Below are positions 16,714-25,407 of a DNA stretch of 64,000 nt, in pieces (the first letter of the stretch is position 1; each line of letters begins with the position of its first letter). A program made the position numbers and the translations under genes. This stretch comes from Caulobacteraceae bacterium. Lineage in GTDB: Bacteria > Pseudomonadota > Alphaproteobacteria > Caulobacterales > Caulobacteraceae. Location: positions 1-64,000 of the forward strand of contig CANJLQ010000001.1 of the NCBI GenBank assembly GCA_947475735.1, given 5' to 3'. The notes under the pieces are model-generated. The model ran no database searches. It saw only the letters and a program-made list of their open reading frames with translations, and was not told the origin of the DNA.

Positions 16714-18576
16714 TCAGCTTTCCCGGAATTGCAGCTCCGCAAGCCGGGCGTAAAGGCCGCCCTTCGCGACAAGCTCGTGGTGGGTTCCCTCCTCGACCGC
16801 CATGCCGTCCTCCATGACGACGATCCGGTCAGCCCGCAGCACGGTCGCCAGACGGTGGGCGATGACCAGGGTGGTGCGCGTCTCCATCGCCTGATCCAGC
16901 GCGGCCTGCACCAGGGACTCGTTCTCGGCGTCCAGCGCGCTGGTGGCTTCGTCCAGCAGCAGGATCGGCGCATCGCGGACCAGGGCCCGGGCGATGGCCA
17001 GGCGCTGACGCTGCCCCCCTGACAGGCTCTTGCCGCGCTCGCCCAGGGGCGTGTCGAACCCTTCCGGCAGGGCCTCGACGAAGCCCAGGGCCTGCGCCTC
17101 CTCGGCCGCCTGGCGCACCTCGGCCTCCGAGGCCGCCTCCCGGCCGAAGCGGATGTTCTCAAGCGCCGAGCCGGAAAACAGCGGGGCCTCCTGCGAGACC
17201 CAGGCGAAGCGGCCGCGTACCTCGGCGGGATCGGCGGTCTTCACATCGATGCCGTCCACGCTGACCGAACCGGCCTGCGGATCGTAGAAACGCAGCAGCA
17301 GACGAAACACTGTGGACTTGCCCGCCCCGGACGGCCCCACCAGGGCGACCGTCTCGCCGGGCCGCACCGTCAGATCGAACCCTTTCAGCGCCGGCAGGTC
17401 CGGCCGCCCCGGATAAGCGAACCGCACCCCAGCCATGGCCACGCGACCCTCCGCGGGGCTGGGAAGCGCGACGGGCCGGTCCGGGGCGGCGATACCGGGC
17501 ACGGCCCGCATCAGTTCGTCGATCCGCTCCATGGCGCCGGACGCCTTCTGCACATCGCCCCAACTCTCGCCCAGGGCCCCGACCGCCCCGGCCGTGAACA
17601 CTGACAGCAGGACGAACTGCAACAGAGCCCCCGGCGTCATCGCGCCCCGCGCCACGTCCTGGGCCCCCAGCCAGAGCACAAAGGTGATCCCGCCGAAGAT
17701 GACGACGATGACGAGCGCGGTCATCCAGGCTCGCGCCCGCATCCGGGTCAGGGAGACGCCGAAGGCTTCCTCGACCACCCCGCCGAAGCGGCTCGCCGCG
17801 CTGGTGACCCGACCAAAGGCCTGGACCGTCTCGATCGCATCGACGCTTTCGCCGGCGAAGCCCACGGCATTGGCGAACCGGTCCTGGGACCGAACGGTCA
17901 GTTTTCGGACCTGACGGCCGAAGATGAAGATCGGCGCGATGAGCAGAGGGGCCGTCAACAGCACCAACCCCGTCAGCTTGGGACTGACGATGAACAGCAG
18001 CACCGTGCCCCCGATCAGGGTCAGCAGATTGCGCAGCGCGAAGGACACCGACGTGGTCAGCAGGGTCTCCACCAGGGCGATGTCGGTGGTCAGGCGGCTC
18101 AGCACCTCGCCGGTTCGCATTTTGGAGAAGAAGGCCGGGTCCAGCGTCAGGATGCGCTCGAAAAGCGCGGTCCTCAGGTCCGCGATGACTCGCTCTCCGG
18201 TCTTGGTGACGTAGAAATACCGAACCGCAGTCGCAATCCCCAGCGCGACCGCATTGGCACCCAGAAACAGGAACCAGCGGTCGATGTCGCTGCCACCGTC
18301 CTCGAAGCCTTGGTCGATGGCCCCGCGCGCGGTGGCCGTCAGGCCCAGCGACGCCACCGTCGAGGCCAGCAGCCAAAAAAGGGCGAAGGCGGCCGCATGC
18401 CAATGCCGCACCAGATAGGGCCACAGCCGCAGCAGAGGCTTGATGTTTCGGCTGCGACCCCGCCTCTGGCCGGCCTCGCCCAGCTGTTCGACCAGAACGG
18501 CCCCGGCCCCTGGTCGTCCGGCGACGGTCCCTGCGCCGGCGGGAGAATCAGGGATCGGCGCGGCGGGGCTGGTCAT
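16714..18576 (-). CDS. ABC exporter, fused membrane and ATPase domains
   Basis: A 620-residue half-transporter of the MsbA/multidrug-lipid exporter type, working as a homodimer. Six membrane helices span about 60-350 ([41 protein letters not shown] and others). The ATPase domain follows: Walker [15 protein letters not shown]-loop [11 protein letters not shown], signature [17 protein letters not shown], Walker [13 protein letters not shown] and H-loop LVIAHRL. The N-terminal ~50 residues are proline/alanine-rich and probably disordered. Substrate cannot be assigned; lipid or drug export is most likely. It is divergent from rpmE. Confidence 0.9.
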   Translation of the reverse strand: MTSPAAPIPDSPAGAGTVAGRPGAGAVLVEQLGEAGQRRGRSRNIKPLLRLWPYLVRHWHAAAFALFWLLASTVASLGLTATARGAIDQGFEDGGSDIDRWFLFLGANAVALGIATAVRYFYVTKTGERVIADLRTALFERILTLDPAFFSKMRTGEVLSRLTTDIALVETLLTTSVSFALRNLLTLIGGTVLLFIVSPKLTGLVLLTAPLLIAPIFIFGRQVRKLTVRSQDRFANAVGFAGESVDAIETVQAFGRVTSAASRFGGVVEEAFGVSLTRMRARAWMTALVIVVIFGGITFVLWLGAQDVARGAMTPGALLQFVLLSVFTAGAVGALGESWGDVQKASGAMERIDELMRAVPGIAAPDRPVALPSPAEGRVAMAGVRFAYPGRPDLPALKGFDLTVRPGETVALVGPSGAGKSTVFRLLLRFYDPQAGSVSVDGIDVKTADPAEVRGRFAWVSQEAPLFSGSALENIRFGREAASEAEVRQAAEEAQALGFVEALPEGFDTPLGERGKSLSGGQRQRLAIARALVRDAPILLLDEATSALDAENESLVQAALDQAMETRTTLVIAHRLATVLRADRIVVMEDGMAVEEGTHHELVAKGGLYARLAELQFRES

Positions 18577-18629
18577 TTCCTGCGCCTCTTGCCCCGGATG
18601 GTGCCCCGGTGTAAACGCCGCGGCTCATT

Positions 18630-18653
18630 CCCGCCGGTCCGCTGGCGGGTTTT
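18630..18653 (+). terminator. Intrinsic terminator/attenuator ahead of rpmE
   Basis: CCCGCC, an 8-base loop, GGCGGG and TTTT form a compact intrinsic-terminator structure on the plus strand about 60 bases before the rpmE ATG. No plus-strand gene ends nearby (the previous one ends at 16705, with a minus-strand gene between), so it lies in the rpmE leader or promoter region and may act as an attenuator. Confidence 0.5.
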
Positions 18654-18712
18654 CTCATTTCCGCGCAAGGACGGTCGGCATCGTCACCGCGCAAGAGACC
18701 GGACCGACGACC

Positions 18713-18937
18713 ATGAAGCCCGATACCCACCCCGACTATCACTTCATCACGGTGACCCTGACCGACGGCACGACCTACAAGACGCGGTCGACCTACGGCA
18801 AGGAAGGCGACGTGTTGAACCTGGACATCGATCCGTCGACCCACCCGGCCTGGACCGGCGGCAACCAGCAGATGCTGGACCGCGGGGGACGTGTCTCGCG
18901 CTTCAACAACAAGTTCGGCGGCTTCATCAAGAAGTAG
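18713..18937 (+). CDS. rpmE: 50S ribosomal protein L31
   Basis: A 74-residue L31, part of the large subunit near the central protuberance. The sequence [50 protein letters not shown] and FNNKFGG is diagnostic. It contains no cysteines, so it is the zinc-independent (C-) form. The ATG at 18713 gives the family length; the open frame reaches further upstream but is not conserved there. A strong intrinsic terminator follows at 18968. Confidence 0.97.
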   Translation: MKPDTHPDYHFITVTLTDGTTYKTRSTYGKEGDVLNLDIDPSTHPAWTGGNQQMLDRGGRVSRFNNKFGGFIKK

Positions 18938-18967
18938 TCCGCGACTGTATCCGCGACATCACGAAAG

Positions 18968-18994
18968 GCGCCGGTCGCACGACCGGCGCTTTTT
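18968..18994 (+). terminator. Intrinsic terminator of rpmE
   Basis: GCGCCGGTCG and CGACCGGCGC form a perfect 10-bp stem with a minimal loop, followed by TTTTT, about 30 bases after the rpmE stop codon. Confidence 0.9.
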
Positions 18995-19086
18995 GTTTGC
19001 CCGCAACGTCGATAACATGAACCCGCTGGGCGCTTCGGGGTGTGGACACCGGGTTCCACGGGGCGTCGAGCGAAGGCGATACGAGA

Positions 19087-20652
19087 ATGAACCGACGTGA
19101 ATTGACCCTCGGTGCCGCTGCGGCGGCCATGGCCGCGCCAGCGGCGGCGCAGACCGTGGCGCCGACGGGGCCGGTGGTCCCGTCGAACAGCCCCTATTTC
19201 GCAGCCTTCGATGCGCAGATCTCGCGTCTGCCGGCCGCCGAGCAGCCCGACGTCCGCGCCTTCTACGAGCTGAACGGCTGGCGCCCGGTCTGGAACGCGG
19301 ACCGCCTGCGCCGCATCAACGAGGTCTCGGCCCGGATCGAGCGGCACGGCCTGTCGCGCACCGACTTCTTCGACTTCGTCGGCCTGGCCGCGGATCCCGA
19401 CAGCGCCGACCTGCGCACCACCGCCGCCGCGCTCAAATACGCCCGCGTCCTCGCCGAGGGCATGGTGCGGCCCGAGACGGTCGAAGAGCTGTGGGAGATG
19501 CAAAAGAATCGCGTCGACCTGCCGCTCGGGCTGAACGACGCTATCGTCCGGAACCAGCTGGTCGAATGGTACGAGGGTCTGGCTCCGACCGACATCGGCT
19601 ACAACAACTTGTCGGCCGGCTACGTCCGCTATCGCCGTCTGATCCGCGAGGGCGGCTGGCCGGCCTTCCCGACACGCCCCGGAACGCTTGAACCTGGGTC
19701 CAGCGACACCCGCATCCCGGCCCTGATCGCGCGGCTGGTCGCCGAGGGCGATCTGACGGCCGAAGCCGGCGCGCGCCTGACCGCCCAAGGTCTGGTCTAT
19801 GGGCCCGAGCTGGAAGGCGCCGTTCGCGGGTTCCAGGCCCGGCACGGCCTCGCCGCCGATGGCCGGATCGGCGCGGGAACCCAGAGCTCGCTCAGCGCCT
19901 CCGCCGAGGACCGCGCCCGCCAGATCGCGCTGAACCTGGAACGCCGCCGCTGGCTGAAGCGCGACGTCAATCCCGAGCGGATCGAGGTCAACACCGCCGC
20001 CGCCATCATGGTCTACTGGAAGGACGGTCGTCCGGTTCATTCCAACCGCGTCGTCGTCGGCTCCCCGGAAAACCAGACCCCGAGCCTCGAAAAGCCGTTC
20101 GCGTCGGTCGTCGCCAATCCGCCCTGGTACGTTCCCGCCGGCATCGCGCGGCGCGAGATCCTGCCGCGTGGCCCGGCCTATCTGGCCAGCCAGAACATGT
20201 ACATCCAGAACGGCACGGTCATCCAGCGCGCCGGGCCCCAGGCCGCGCTGGGCTATGTGAAGTTCGAGCTGCGCGACAGCTACGCCATATTCCTGCACGA
20301 CACCCCGTCCAAGGCCGCCTTCAACCTGTCGGTGCGCCAGCGGTCGCACGGCTGCGTTCGGGTGCAGAACGCGGTCGAGTTCGCGCGCCTGCTGCTGTCG
20401 CCCGATCCGTCGCTGCTGGACCAGTTCGATGCGGCCCAGGCGTCGCGCCGCACCACGCGCATTCAGACCGGCCGCGAGATCGGCGTGCGTCTGCTGTACT
20501 GGACCGCCTTCGTCGACGGCCAGGGCCGCGTCGCCTTCCGTGAAGACGTCTATCGTCGTGATCGCACCCTGGCCGAGGCCCTGGGCATCGCCGTCAGCCT
20601 GCCGACCGTGGTCGATGACGGCCGGGTCGACGTCAACGACGTCGGACCCTAG
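19087..20652 (+). CDS. L,D-transpeptidase (YcbB-like)
   Basis: A 521-residue exported peptidoglycan cross-linking enzyme forming 3-3 cross-links or attaching substrates to the wall. It has a signal peptide (MNRRELTLGAAAAAMAAPAA), an N-terminal YcbB-type scaffold region (VRAFYELNGWRPVWN), a peptidoglycan-binding domain near 235-275 (AVRGFQARHGLAADGRIGAG) and the YkuD catalytic domain with FLHDTP and the active-site SHGCVRVQN. I chose the ATG at 19087 because it opens the signal peptide; the frame extends upstream to 19042 from a GTG. Total length and order match the YcbB/LdtD class. Confidence 0.9.
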   Translation: MNRRELTLGAAAAAMAAPAAAQTVAPTGPVVPSNSPYFAAFDAQISRLPAAEQPDVRAFYELNGWRPVWNADRLRRINEVSARIERHGLSRTDFFDFVGLAADPDSADLRTTAAALKYARVLAEGMVRPETVEELWEMQKNRVDLPLGLNDAIVRNQLVEWYEGLAPTDIGYNNLSAGYVRYRRLIREGGWPAFPTRPGTLEPGSSDTRIPALIARLVAEGDLTAEAGARLTAQGLVYGPELEGAVRGFQARHGLAADGRIGAGTQSSLSASAEDRARQIALNLERRRWLKRDVNPERIEVNTAAAIMVYWKDGRPVHSNRVVVGSPENQTPSLEKPFASVVANPPWYVPAGIARREILPRGPAYLASQNMYIQNGTVIQRAGPQAALGYVKFELRDSYAIFLHDTPSKAAFNLSVRQRSHGCVRVQNAVEFARLLLSPDPSLLDQFDAAQASRRTTRIQTGREIGVRLLYWTAFVDGQGRVAFREDVYRRDRTLAEALGIAVSLPTVVDDGRVDVNDVGP

Positions 20653-20655
20653 GGA

Positions 20656-21165
20656 TCAAGCGCGGAACGCGGCCTCAAGCAGGCCCATCTGGCTCAACAC
20701 GGGATTGACGTCCGTCTCCTCCGGCGAGTCCAGATACATGCGCCGGTCCAGATACATCACCCGGTCGTGCAGCTTCTCGGCGCGAACCAGATACTCGACC
20801 AGGGCGATCGGAATCTCGGGATGGGTCGGTTCGGTCGAGGCCTTGCGCTCGGCCAGGCGATAGCGAGGGTCGGCCGCCGCCTCTGCGGTCATGTCGCCCT
20901 CACGCACCGCGCGTTGCACCAGCAACCAGGACGCTACCTGCATCAGCCGCGTCGTCAGCTTCATGCTCTCGCCCGCATAGGCCAGGGCCGCGGCACGAGA
21001 CAGCAGCTTGGATTCACGGCGTCCATCGCCGTCCAGATAGGCGGCGGTCTCCTCGACCAGCTCCATGCCCTCCTGGAAGGTGCGGTCGAACAGTTCGGAG
21101 CGTGCGAAATCACGGATTTCGCTGGTTCGCGCCGCCTTAGGGGCCTCGAGGTCGTCGCTCGTCAT
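20656..21165 (-). CDS. rcdA: RcdA-type (DUF1465) proteolysis adaptor
   Basis: A 169-residue, mostly helical protein of the DUF1465 family that includes Caulobacter RcdA, an adaptor delivering CtrA and other substrates to ClpXP at the stalked pole. Matching stretches are FARSELFDRTFQEGMELVEE, TAAYLDG, LSRAAALAYAGESMKLTTRL and MQVASWLLVQRAV. The ATG at 21165 (MTSDDLE) gives the family length; the open frame continues to 21258 but the extension is not protein-like. The C-terminal ~30 residues, thought to be flexible and important for RcdA function, are present. It sits 3 bases from the convergent transpeptidase gene. Confidence 0.82.
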   Translation of the reverse strand: MTSDDLEAPKAARTSEIRDFARSELFDRTFQEGMELVEETAAYLDGDGRRESKLLSRAAALAYAGESMKLTTRLMQVASWLLVQRAVREGDMTAEAAADPRYRLAERKASTEPTHPEIPIALVEYLVRAEKLHDRVMYLDRRMYLDSPEETDVNPVLSQMGLLEAAFRA

Positions 21166-21280
21166 CCACTCAACTCGCACCATGTCGACACAGGCAGGCC
21201 GCTGCTCCAGCGGACCGGATCGGCACCGCACGCGTCCGGTCTGCAACGGCCATGCCACGGATCGCCCTCACGCGGAACCG

Positions 21281-21487
21281 TCAGCTGCCGAAGTTGAATA
21301 GGGCGTCGGCCGCCGACTTCTTGGCGTTCTTGGCGGCGATCGCCGCCTTCGACCGCTCGATCTCGGCCTGGAGCGCCTCGATACGCTCGTTCAGTTCCTC
21401 GACCGAATACAGCTCCAGGTCCTCGCGACCCAGGGCCATGACGCCCGCGCCTCGCGCCGGGCGCGGTTCCAGATCCTCGAACGTCAT
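21281..21487 (-). CDS. DUF1192 family small coiled-coil protein
   Basis: A 68-residue protein of the DUF1192 family, typical of alphaproteobacteria. The core ALGREDLELYSVEELNERIE begins a charged coiled-coil helix (LQAEIERSKAAIAAKNAKKS) ending ADALFNFGS. No catalytic residues or membrane segments are present. It precedes rcdA on the same strand (115-base gap) and is divergent from the quinone oxidoreductase. Function is unknown. Confidence 0.82.
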   Translation of the reverse strand: MTFEDLEPRPARGAGVMALGREDLELYSVEELNERIEALQAEIERSKAAIAAKNAKKSAADALFNFGS

Positions 21488-21568
21488 CGTCGCCTCCTTG
21501 GCCCGAAACCGCCGGTCCTCTAGTTACGCGCCCGGACACGGACGATTGCAAGACTTTGGGAGCGCGCG

Positions 21569-22555
21569 ATGCGGGTGATCGAGATCGACGGCGGCTCAGG
21601 CCCGGCCGAAGCTTTGAGGCTCGCAGAGCGTCCCGACCCGGTGGCCGGACCCGGCGAAATCCGCATCCGTGTCCGGGCCGCGGGCGTCAACCGTCCCGAT
21701 CTGCTGCAGCGGATCGGAGCCTATCCCCCGCCGCCGGGAGCCTCGGACATCCCGGGGCTAGAGGTGGCCGGCGAGGTCGATCAGGTCGGCCCGGCACGGG
21801 ATGACCGGGCCCCAGGCCGCTGGCGCATCGGTGACCGGGTCTGCGCCCTTCTGGCCGGCGGCGGCTATGCCGACCTTGCCGTCGTCGATGCGCGTCACGC
21901 CCTGCCCATTCCCGACGGCGTGGACTTCGTCACTGCCGCGTCTCTGCCGGAAACGGTGTTCACCGTGTTCGCCAATGTGTTCGAGGCCGGCCAACTGCAG
22001 CCCGGCGAGACGCTGCTGGTCCACGGGGCAACGTCCGGCATCGGCGTTACCGCCATCCAGATGGCCAAGGCGTCGGGGGCCAGGGTGATCGCAACGTCCC
22101 GAGGGGCCGCCAAGGCCGAGGCGGCGAAGGCCCTGGGGGCCGATGTCAGCCTGGATGCGCGAACCGATGATCTCGCCGCCCGGATCGCCGAGGCCGGCGG
22201 GGCCGATGTCGTTCTGGACATGGTCGGCGCGGCCTATGCGGAGATGAACCTGAACGCCCTGCGGACCGGTGGCCGATGGGTCGTCATCGCGACCCAGACC
22301 GGCCCTCAGGCCCAGATAGATCTGTTGCGGTTGATGCTCAAACAGGCGGTGCTTACGGGCTCTACCCTTCGTCGTCGCCCCGCCGACGAAAAGGCCCGGC
22401 TGGCGCAAGCCGTGGAGCGGACGGTCTGGCCCTGGGTCGCCTCGGGCGCGGTCCGGCCGCCGATCGACGCGACCTTCCCGCTGGATCAGGCCGCACTCGC
22501 CCACCTCCGGCTGGAGGCGGGCGAGCACATCGGCAAGATCGTCCTCAGGCTCTAG
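21569..22555 (+). CDS. NAD(P)H quinone oxidoreductase (PIG3/Qor type)
   Basis: A 328-residue zinc-independent medium-chain dehydrogenase/reductase reducing quinones with NAD(P)H. The N-terminal GroES-like fold has RVRAAGVNRPDLLQRIGAYP, and the Rossmann domain has LVHGATSGIGVTAIQMAKAS with the binding loop ATSRG. No structural or catalytic zinc cysteines are seen, as expected of the PIG3/Qor branch. The last 4 bases before the next stop are shared intergenic space with the convergent CVNH/crystallin gene. Confidence 0.87.
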   Translation: MRVIEIDGGSGPAEALRLAERPDPVAGPGEIRIRVRAAGVNRPDLLQRIGAYPPPPGASDIPGLEVAGEVDQVGPARDDRAPGRWRIGDRVCALLAGGGYADLAVVDARHALPIPDGVDFVTAASLPETVFTVFANVFEAGQLQPGETLLVHGATSGIGVTAIQMAKASGARVIATSRGAAKAEAAKALGADVSLDARTDDLAARIAEAGGADVVLDMVGAAYAEMNLNALRTGGRWVVIATQTGPQAQIDLLRLMLKQAVLTGSTLRRRPADEKARLAQAVERTVWPWVASGAVRPPIDATFPLDQAALAHLRLEAGEHIGKIVLRL

Positions 22556-22558
22556 GGT

Positions 22559-23212
22559 TTACCAGCGACCGCCGCCCCGAACGGGACGCAGCGACGAGAT
22601 CCGGTCGTTCATGCCCCAGCGGTCCAGATTGCGGACGTTGCCCTCGAACACCTGGCACTGACCGCGGAACTCGGCGTCGGTACAGGCCTCCCAGGTCCCA
22701 CGGAACTCCATCGAGCTGATGGCGTCGTTGATGCCGGTCGAGCCGAGATTGTAGACCTCGCCGCGGAAGCTCTGGCTTTCGCCCCGGAAATTGGCGTCGC
22801 GGTAGACGGTCACCGAGTTGCGGCCGTTGTTGCCGCCCCCGTTCCATCCGCCACCGTTGTTTCCGCCGTTCCAGCCCCCGCCGTTGTTGCCACCGTTCCA
22901 GCCGCCTCCGCCGCCACCGCCGGTCGGCCGCTCGAATTGTCCGCGCACACCGTAACAGACCAACAGGCCGTTATCGTTGCCGATGTCGCTGGACGAACAG
23001 GGGGCCAACTCGATCGAGGTGGACCGGGTGTTGCCGGCCGTGTCGCGGCAGTCGGCATACAGGCGACCCTGGTTCACATAGGCCCCAGAGCAGGATTGGG
23101 CATAGCTGCCGCGCGGAGCCCCTCGGGACTGAGCATCGGCCGTCTGGGGCGCGGCCGCGAAGCCGACCGTGGTCAACAGGGCACCGGCGGCGACGAATGC
23201 GAGCGTCTTCAT
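22559..23212 (-). CDS. Secreted CVNH plus beta/gamma-crystallin protein
   Basis: A 217-residue exported protein with a signal peptide (MKTLAFVAAGALLTTVGFAA, cleaved near TADAQS). Residues ~34-90 form a cyanovirin-N homology domain (GSYAQSCSGAYVNQGRLYAD, SSDIGNDNGLLVC). A glycine/asparagine linker at ~97-130 carries repeated GGNNGGGWN units. Residues ~133-210 form a beta/gamma-crystallin domain with two Greek-key calcium motifs of the (N/D)(N/D)xx(S/T)S type (NDAISS, NDRISS). The CVNH fold binds glycans and the crystallin fold often binds calcium, so a calcium-stabilised surface lectin is plausible but inferred. The ATG at 23212 has GAGGAAAAACTC before it. It has a paralogue immediately upstream. 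Confidence 0.8.
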   Translation of the reverse strand: MKTLAFVAAGALLTTVGFAAAPQTADAQSRGAPRGSYAQSCSGAYVNQGRLYADCRDTAGNTRSTSIELAPCSSSDIGNDNGLLVCYGVRGQFERPTGGGGGGGWNGGNNGGGWNGGNNGGGWNGGGNNGRNSVTVYRDANFRGESQSFRGEVYNLGSTGINDAISSMEFRGTWEACTDAEFRGQCQVFEGNVRNLDRWGMNDRISSLRPVRGGGRW

Positions 23213-23321
23213 GAGTTTTTCCTCCTGACAGTCCCAGGATGCGAAATGCACCCAACATGACAATGTTCACCGGTCTGGATGAACCGGAGCTGTATGGCTG
23301 GCGCGCGGGCGCGACTGCCGC

Positions 23322-23882
23322 CTACCATCGCACAGGCCGCATCGACGAGATCACGTCGTTCAGTCCCAGCGGAACGACATTGGCCATGTCTTGGTCGAAG
23401 ATCTCGCACCGCCCCCGGAAATCGACGTCCGTGCACACCTCCCACGGACCTGCGACCTGCAAGGAGCTGATGACGTCGTTGAACCGCAACGGGACCAGAT
23501 TGGGCACTGCGCCGTCAAAGGTCCGCGCGACACCCTGATAGTTCGTGTGCTCATAGACAGTGACGCGCTGCGGACCCCGGCCCGATCGGGCCCAGTCGCG
23601 ACGCCGCTCAGGCTGGGGAGCGCAGACCAGGTTGCCGTTGTCGTTGACGATGTCCGAACCCCGACAGGACGCCACAGTGATGCGACCCTGCCGATAGAAG
23701 CCCCGGCTGTCGCGGCAGTTGGCGATCAGCTCGCCGCTCATGACCATCCCGCCCATGCAGGACTGGCTCCAGCTGCCCGGCGGGGTCTGGAACGGGCTGG
23801 TCAGTCCTTGGGCCTGGGCGATGGCGGGCCAGACCAGCGCGAGGCCGGCCAGACCAAGCAGACGGGCGATGCGACGGTTCAT
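23322..23882 (-). CDS. Second CVNH plus beta/gamma-crystallin protein
   Basis: A 186-residue exported paralogue of the downstream gene. It has a signal peptide (MNRRIARLLGLAGLALVWPA, cleaved after AQAQ), a CVNH-like domain (GSWSQSCMGGMVMSGELIAN, GSDIVNDNGNLVC) and, after a short basic linker instead of a Gly/Asn one, a two-key beta/gamma-crystallin domain with two NDVISS calcium motifs. Cysteines in both domains are conserved between the copies and probably form disulfides. The pair lies 109 bases apart on the same strand and likely arose by tandem duplication. Function is unknown; glycan or wall binding is the best guess. Confidence 0.8.
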   Translation of the reverse strand: MNRRIARLLGLAGLALVWPAIAQAQGLTSPFQTPPGSWSQSCMGGMVMSGELIANCRDSRGFYRQGRITVASCRGSDIVNDNGNLVCAPQPERRRDWARSGRGPQRVTVYEHTNYQGVARTFDGAVPNLVPLRFNDVISSLQVAGPWEVCTDVDFRGRCEIFDQDMANVVPLGLNDVISSMRPVRW

Positions 23883-24011
23883 GTTCGTGGCCCCGGCGTG
23901 AACGTCTTGCGCGGATAGTGCCTCAATCGGGCCCAGGTCGCCAAGGCCTGGGTGTCGCACAGCAAGACGTCGTTTTCTTTTATCGCGAAAAGGCCTATAT
24001 CCGGATCATCC

Positions 24012-24035
24012 GCGCCCGGCCGAAAGGTCGGGCGC
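24012..24035 (+). promoter_or_regulatory. GNRA-capped leader hairpin before trcR
   Basis: GCGCCCGGCC, loop GAAA and GGTCGGGCGC form a 10-bp stem with one wobble, capped by a GNRA tetraloop, ending 55 bases before the trcR start. There is no T run, so it is more likely an RNA leader element than a terminator. The gap 23883-24011 is otherwise non-coding promoter DNA for the two divergent genes. Confidence 0.4.
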
Positions 24036-24090
24036 CGTCGTATCCAGCGCCCGGACTGCACCGGGCCTCTCCTTTCCGGGACTATTGCCC

Positions 24091-24756
24091 ATGACCGACA
24101 TCCTGATGCCCAAGGCGACCGCCGTCTGGCTGGTGGACAACACGTCGCTGACCTTCGAGCAGATCGCGGACTTCTGCGGCCTGCATCCTCTGGAAGTGCG
24201 CGGCATCGCCGACGGCGACGTCGCCCGTGACATCCGGGGCGTCGACCCCATCACCGGCGGGCAACTGGCGCGCGAGGAGCTCGACAAGGCCCAGGCCGAC
24301 GAGACCTATCGGATGAAAGCGATCGTCAGCCGGCACGCAGAGCTGATGAAGGCCGCCAAACCCGCCCCGAAATACACGCCGGTCTCGCGTCGTCAGGACC
24401 GGCCCGACGCCATCCTGTGGTTCGTCAAGAACCACCCGGAGGTCACCGACGCCCAGATCGCCAAGCTGCTGGGCACCACCAAGGCCACGATCGACAGCGT
24501 GCGCAACCGGACCCACTGGAACAGCCCCAACATCAAGCCGGTCGATCCGGTGACCTTGGGTCTCGTGGGCCAACTGGTGCTGGATGAGCTGGTCTCCAAG
24601 GCCGCCGAGAAGAAGAACCGCGACGACCTCAAGAAGGGCGGACCGGCCCTCGAACCGGTCGCCCAAGAACCGGCGGAGCCGGAGTTCGTCCCCGAGGAGC
24701 GCGAGCGCCGCACGGCCGAGCCGACCGCCGCCTCGGTGTTCGGAGACCGCAGCTAG
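24091..24756 (+). CDS. trcR: Cell cycle transcriptional regulator TrcR (DUF1013)
   Basis: A 221-residue protein of the DUF1013 family, named TrcR, conserved in alphaproteobacteria and tied to cell-cycle transcription. The start MTDILMPKATAVWLVDNTSL, the repeated helical phrases FEQIADFCGLHPLEVRGIAD and DAQIAKLLGTTKATIDSVRN (both resembling HTH units) and THWNSPNIKP are typical. The C-terminus is charged and low-complexity. The ATG at 24091 is preferred over a TTG two codons upstream. A strong intrinsic terminator follows. Confidence 0.85.
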   Translation: MTDILMPKATAVWLVDNTSLTFEQIADFCGLHPLEVRGIADGDVARDIRGVDPITGGQLAREELDKAQADETYRMKAIVSRHAELMKAAKPAPKYTPVSRRQDRPDAILWFVKNHPEVTDAQIAKLLGTTKATIDSVRNRTHWNSPNIKPVDPVTLGLVGQLVLDELVSKAAEKKNRDDLKKGGPALEPVAQEPAEPEFVPEERERRTAEPTAASVFGDRS

Positions 24757-24782
24757 GTCTCGCCGTCTGACACGACGGCAGC

Positions 24783-24818
24783 AAAAAGCCCGTCCGGCGT
24801 TCGCTGGACGGGCTTTTT
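24783..24818. terminator. Bidirectional intrinsic terminator
   Basis: AAAAA, then GCCCGTCC, a 10-base loop, GGACGGGC and TTTTT form a symmetric structure that can end trcR on the plus strand and the small membrane-protein gene on the minus strand (its stop is at 24823). Confidence 0.92.
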
Positions 24819-24822
24819 CATT

Positions 24823-25140
24823 TTACTCCGCCGGCGCGGGGCTGGGCAGGGTCGGCGGTTCGACCTGCGGCAGGCTGGGGGCCTCAGGCAAGGTCGGCGC
24901 ATCCGGCAGGTCGGGCAGGTTCACGTCGACCGCGACATTGGTGTCGGCCGCGTCCTCGATCGGGTTGCCGTTCCCGTTCAGCAGGACGAAGGCGATGATG
25001 GCGACGACCACCACCAGGCCGATGACCAGGAATGCCGCGACTCCCCCACCGCCACTCTTCTGAGGCTGGACATTGACCGTGGTGTGGGTGGGTTCGGCAA
25101 CGACGACGCGCTCGGGCGGCGGCATGTTGGGATCGGTCAT
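24823..25140 (-). CDS. Small single-span membrane protein A
   Basis: A 105-residue protein. A short N-terminal cytoplasmic part (residues 1-33) precedes one membrane helix (~34-54, VAAFLVIGLVVVVAIIAFVL), then a probably periplasmic tail rich in proline, aspartate and leucine (VAVDVNLPDLPDAPTLPEAP). The tail shares the phrase VDVNLP with the gene just upstream, from which it is separated by 3 bases, so the two are likely co-translated products of one duplication. No family is recognised. Confidence 0.65.
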   Translation of the reverse strand: MTDPNMPPPERVVVAEPTHTTVNVQPQKSGGGGVAAFLVIGLVVVVAIIAFVLLNGNGNPIEDAADTNVAVDVNLPDLPDAPTLPEAPSLPQVEPPTLPSPAPAE

Positions 25141-25143
25141 GGC

Positions 25144-25332
25144 TCAGTTGCCCGGAACGGAAGGAGCCGACACTTCCGGCAGGTTGACGTCGACTTTGAC
25201 CTCCTTGGTCTCCGGCGTCAGCGCTCCGCCGGCGAAGACGAAATAGGCGACGATCGCCAGAACGACGACGATGCCGCCGACGATGAAGGCCAGGCCGGCG
25301 TTGCCGCCGCCGCTGTTGGTGTTCTCGGCCAT
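25144..25332 (-). CDS. Small single-span membrane protein B
   Basis: A 62-residue protein: a Gly/Asn-rich N-terminus (MAENTNSGGGNAG), one membrane helix (LAFIVGGIVVVLAIVAYFVF) and a short periplasmic tail with VKVDVNLPEV. The ATG at 25332 has GAGAGGG upstream. The frame is open for 600 codons further upstream only because it is the antisense of uvrD. It is divergent from the uvrD helicase gene and forms a two-gene unit with membrane protein A. Confidence 0.65.
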   Translation of the reverse strand: MAENTNSGGGNAGLAFIVGGIVVVLAIVAYFVFAGGALTPETKEVKVDVNLPEVSAPSVPGN

Positions 25333-25407
25333 AGGTGTGTTCCCTCTCAAGGCTGTTCCCTGTGCGGCAAGAACACCGGTCACGCTTGCCGGTTCCGGGC
25401 GGCGGGT

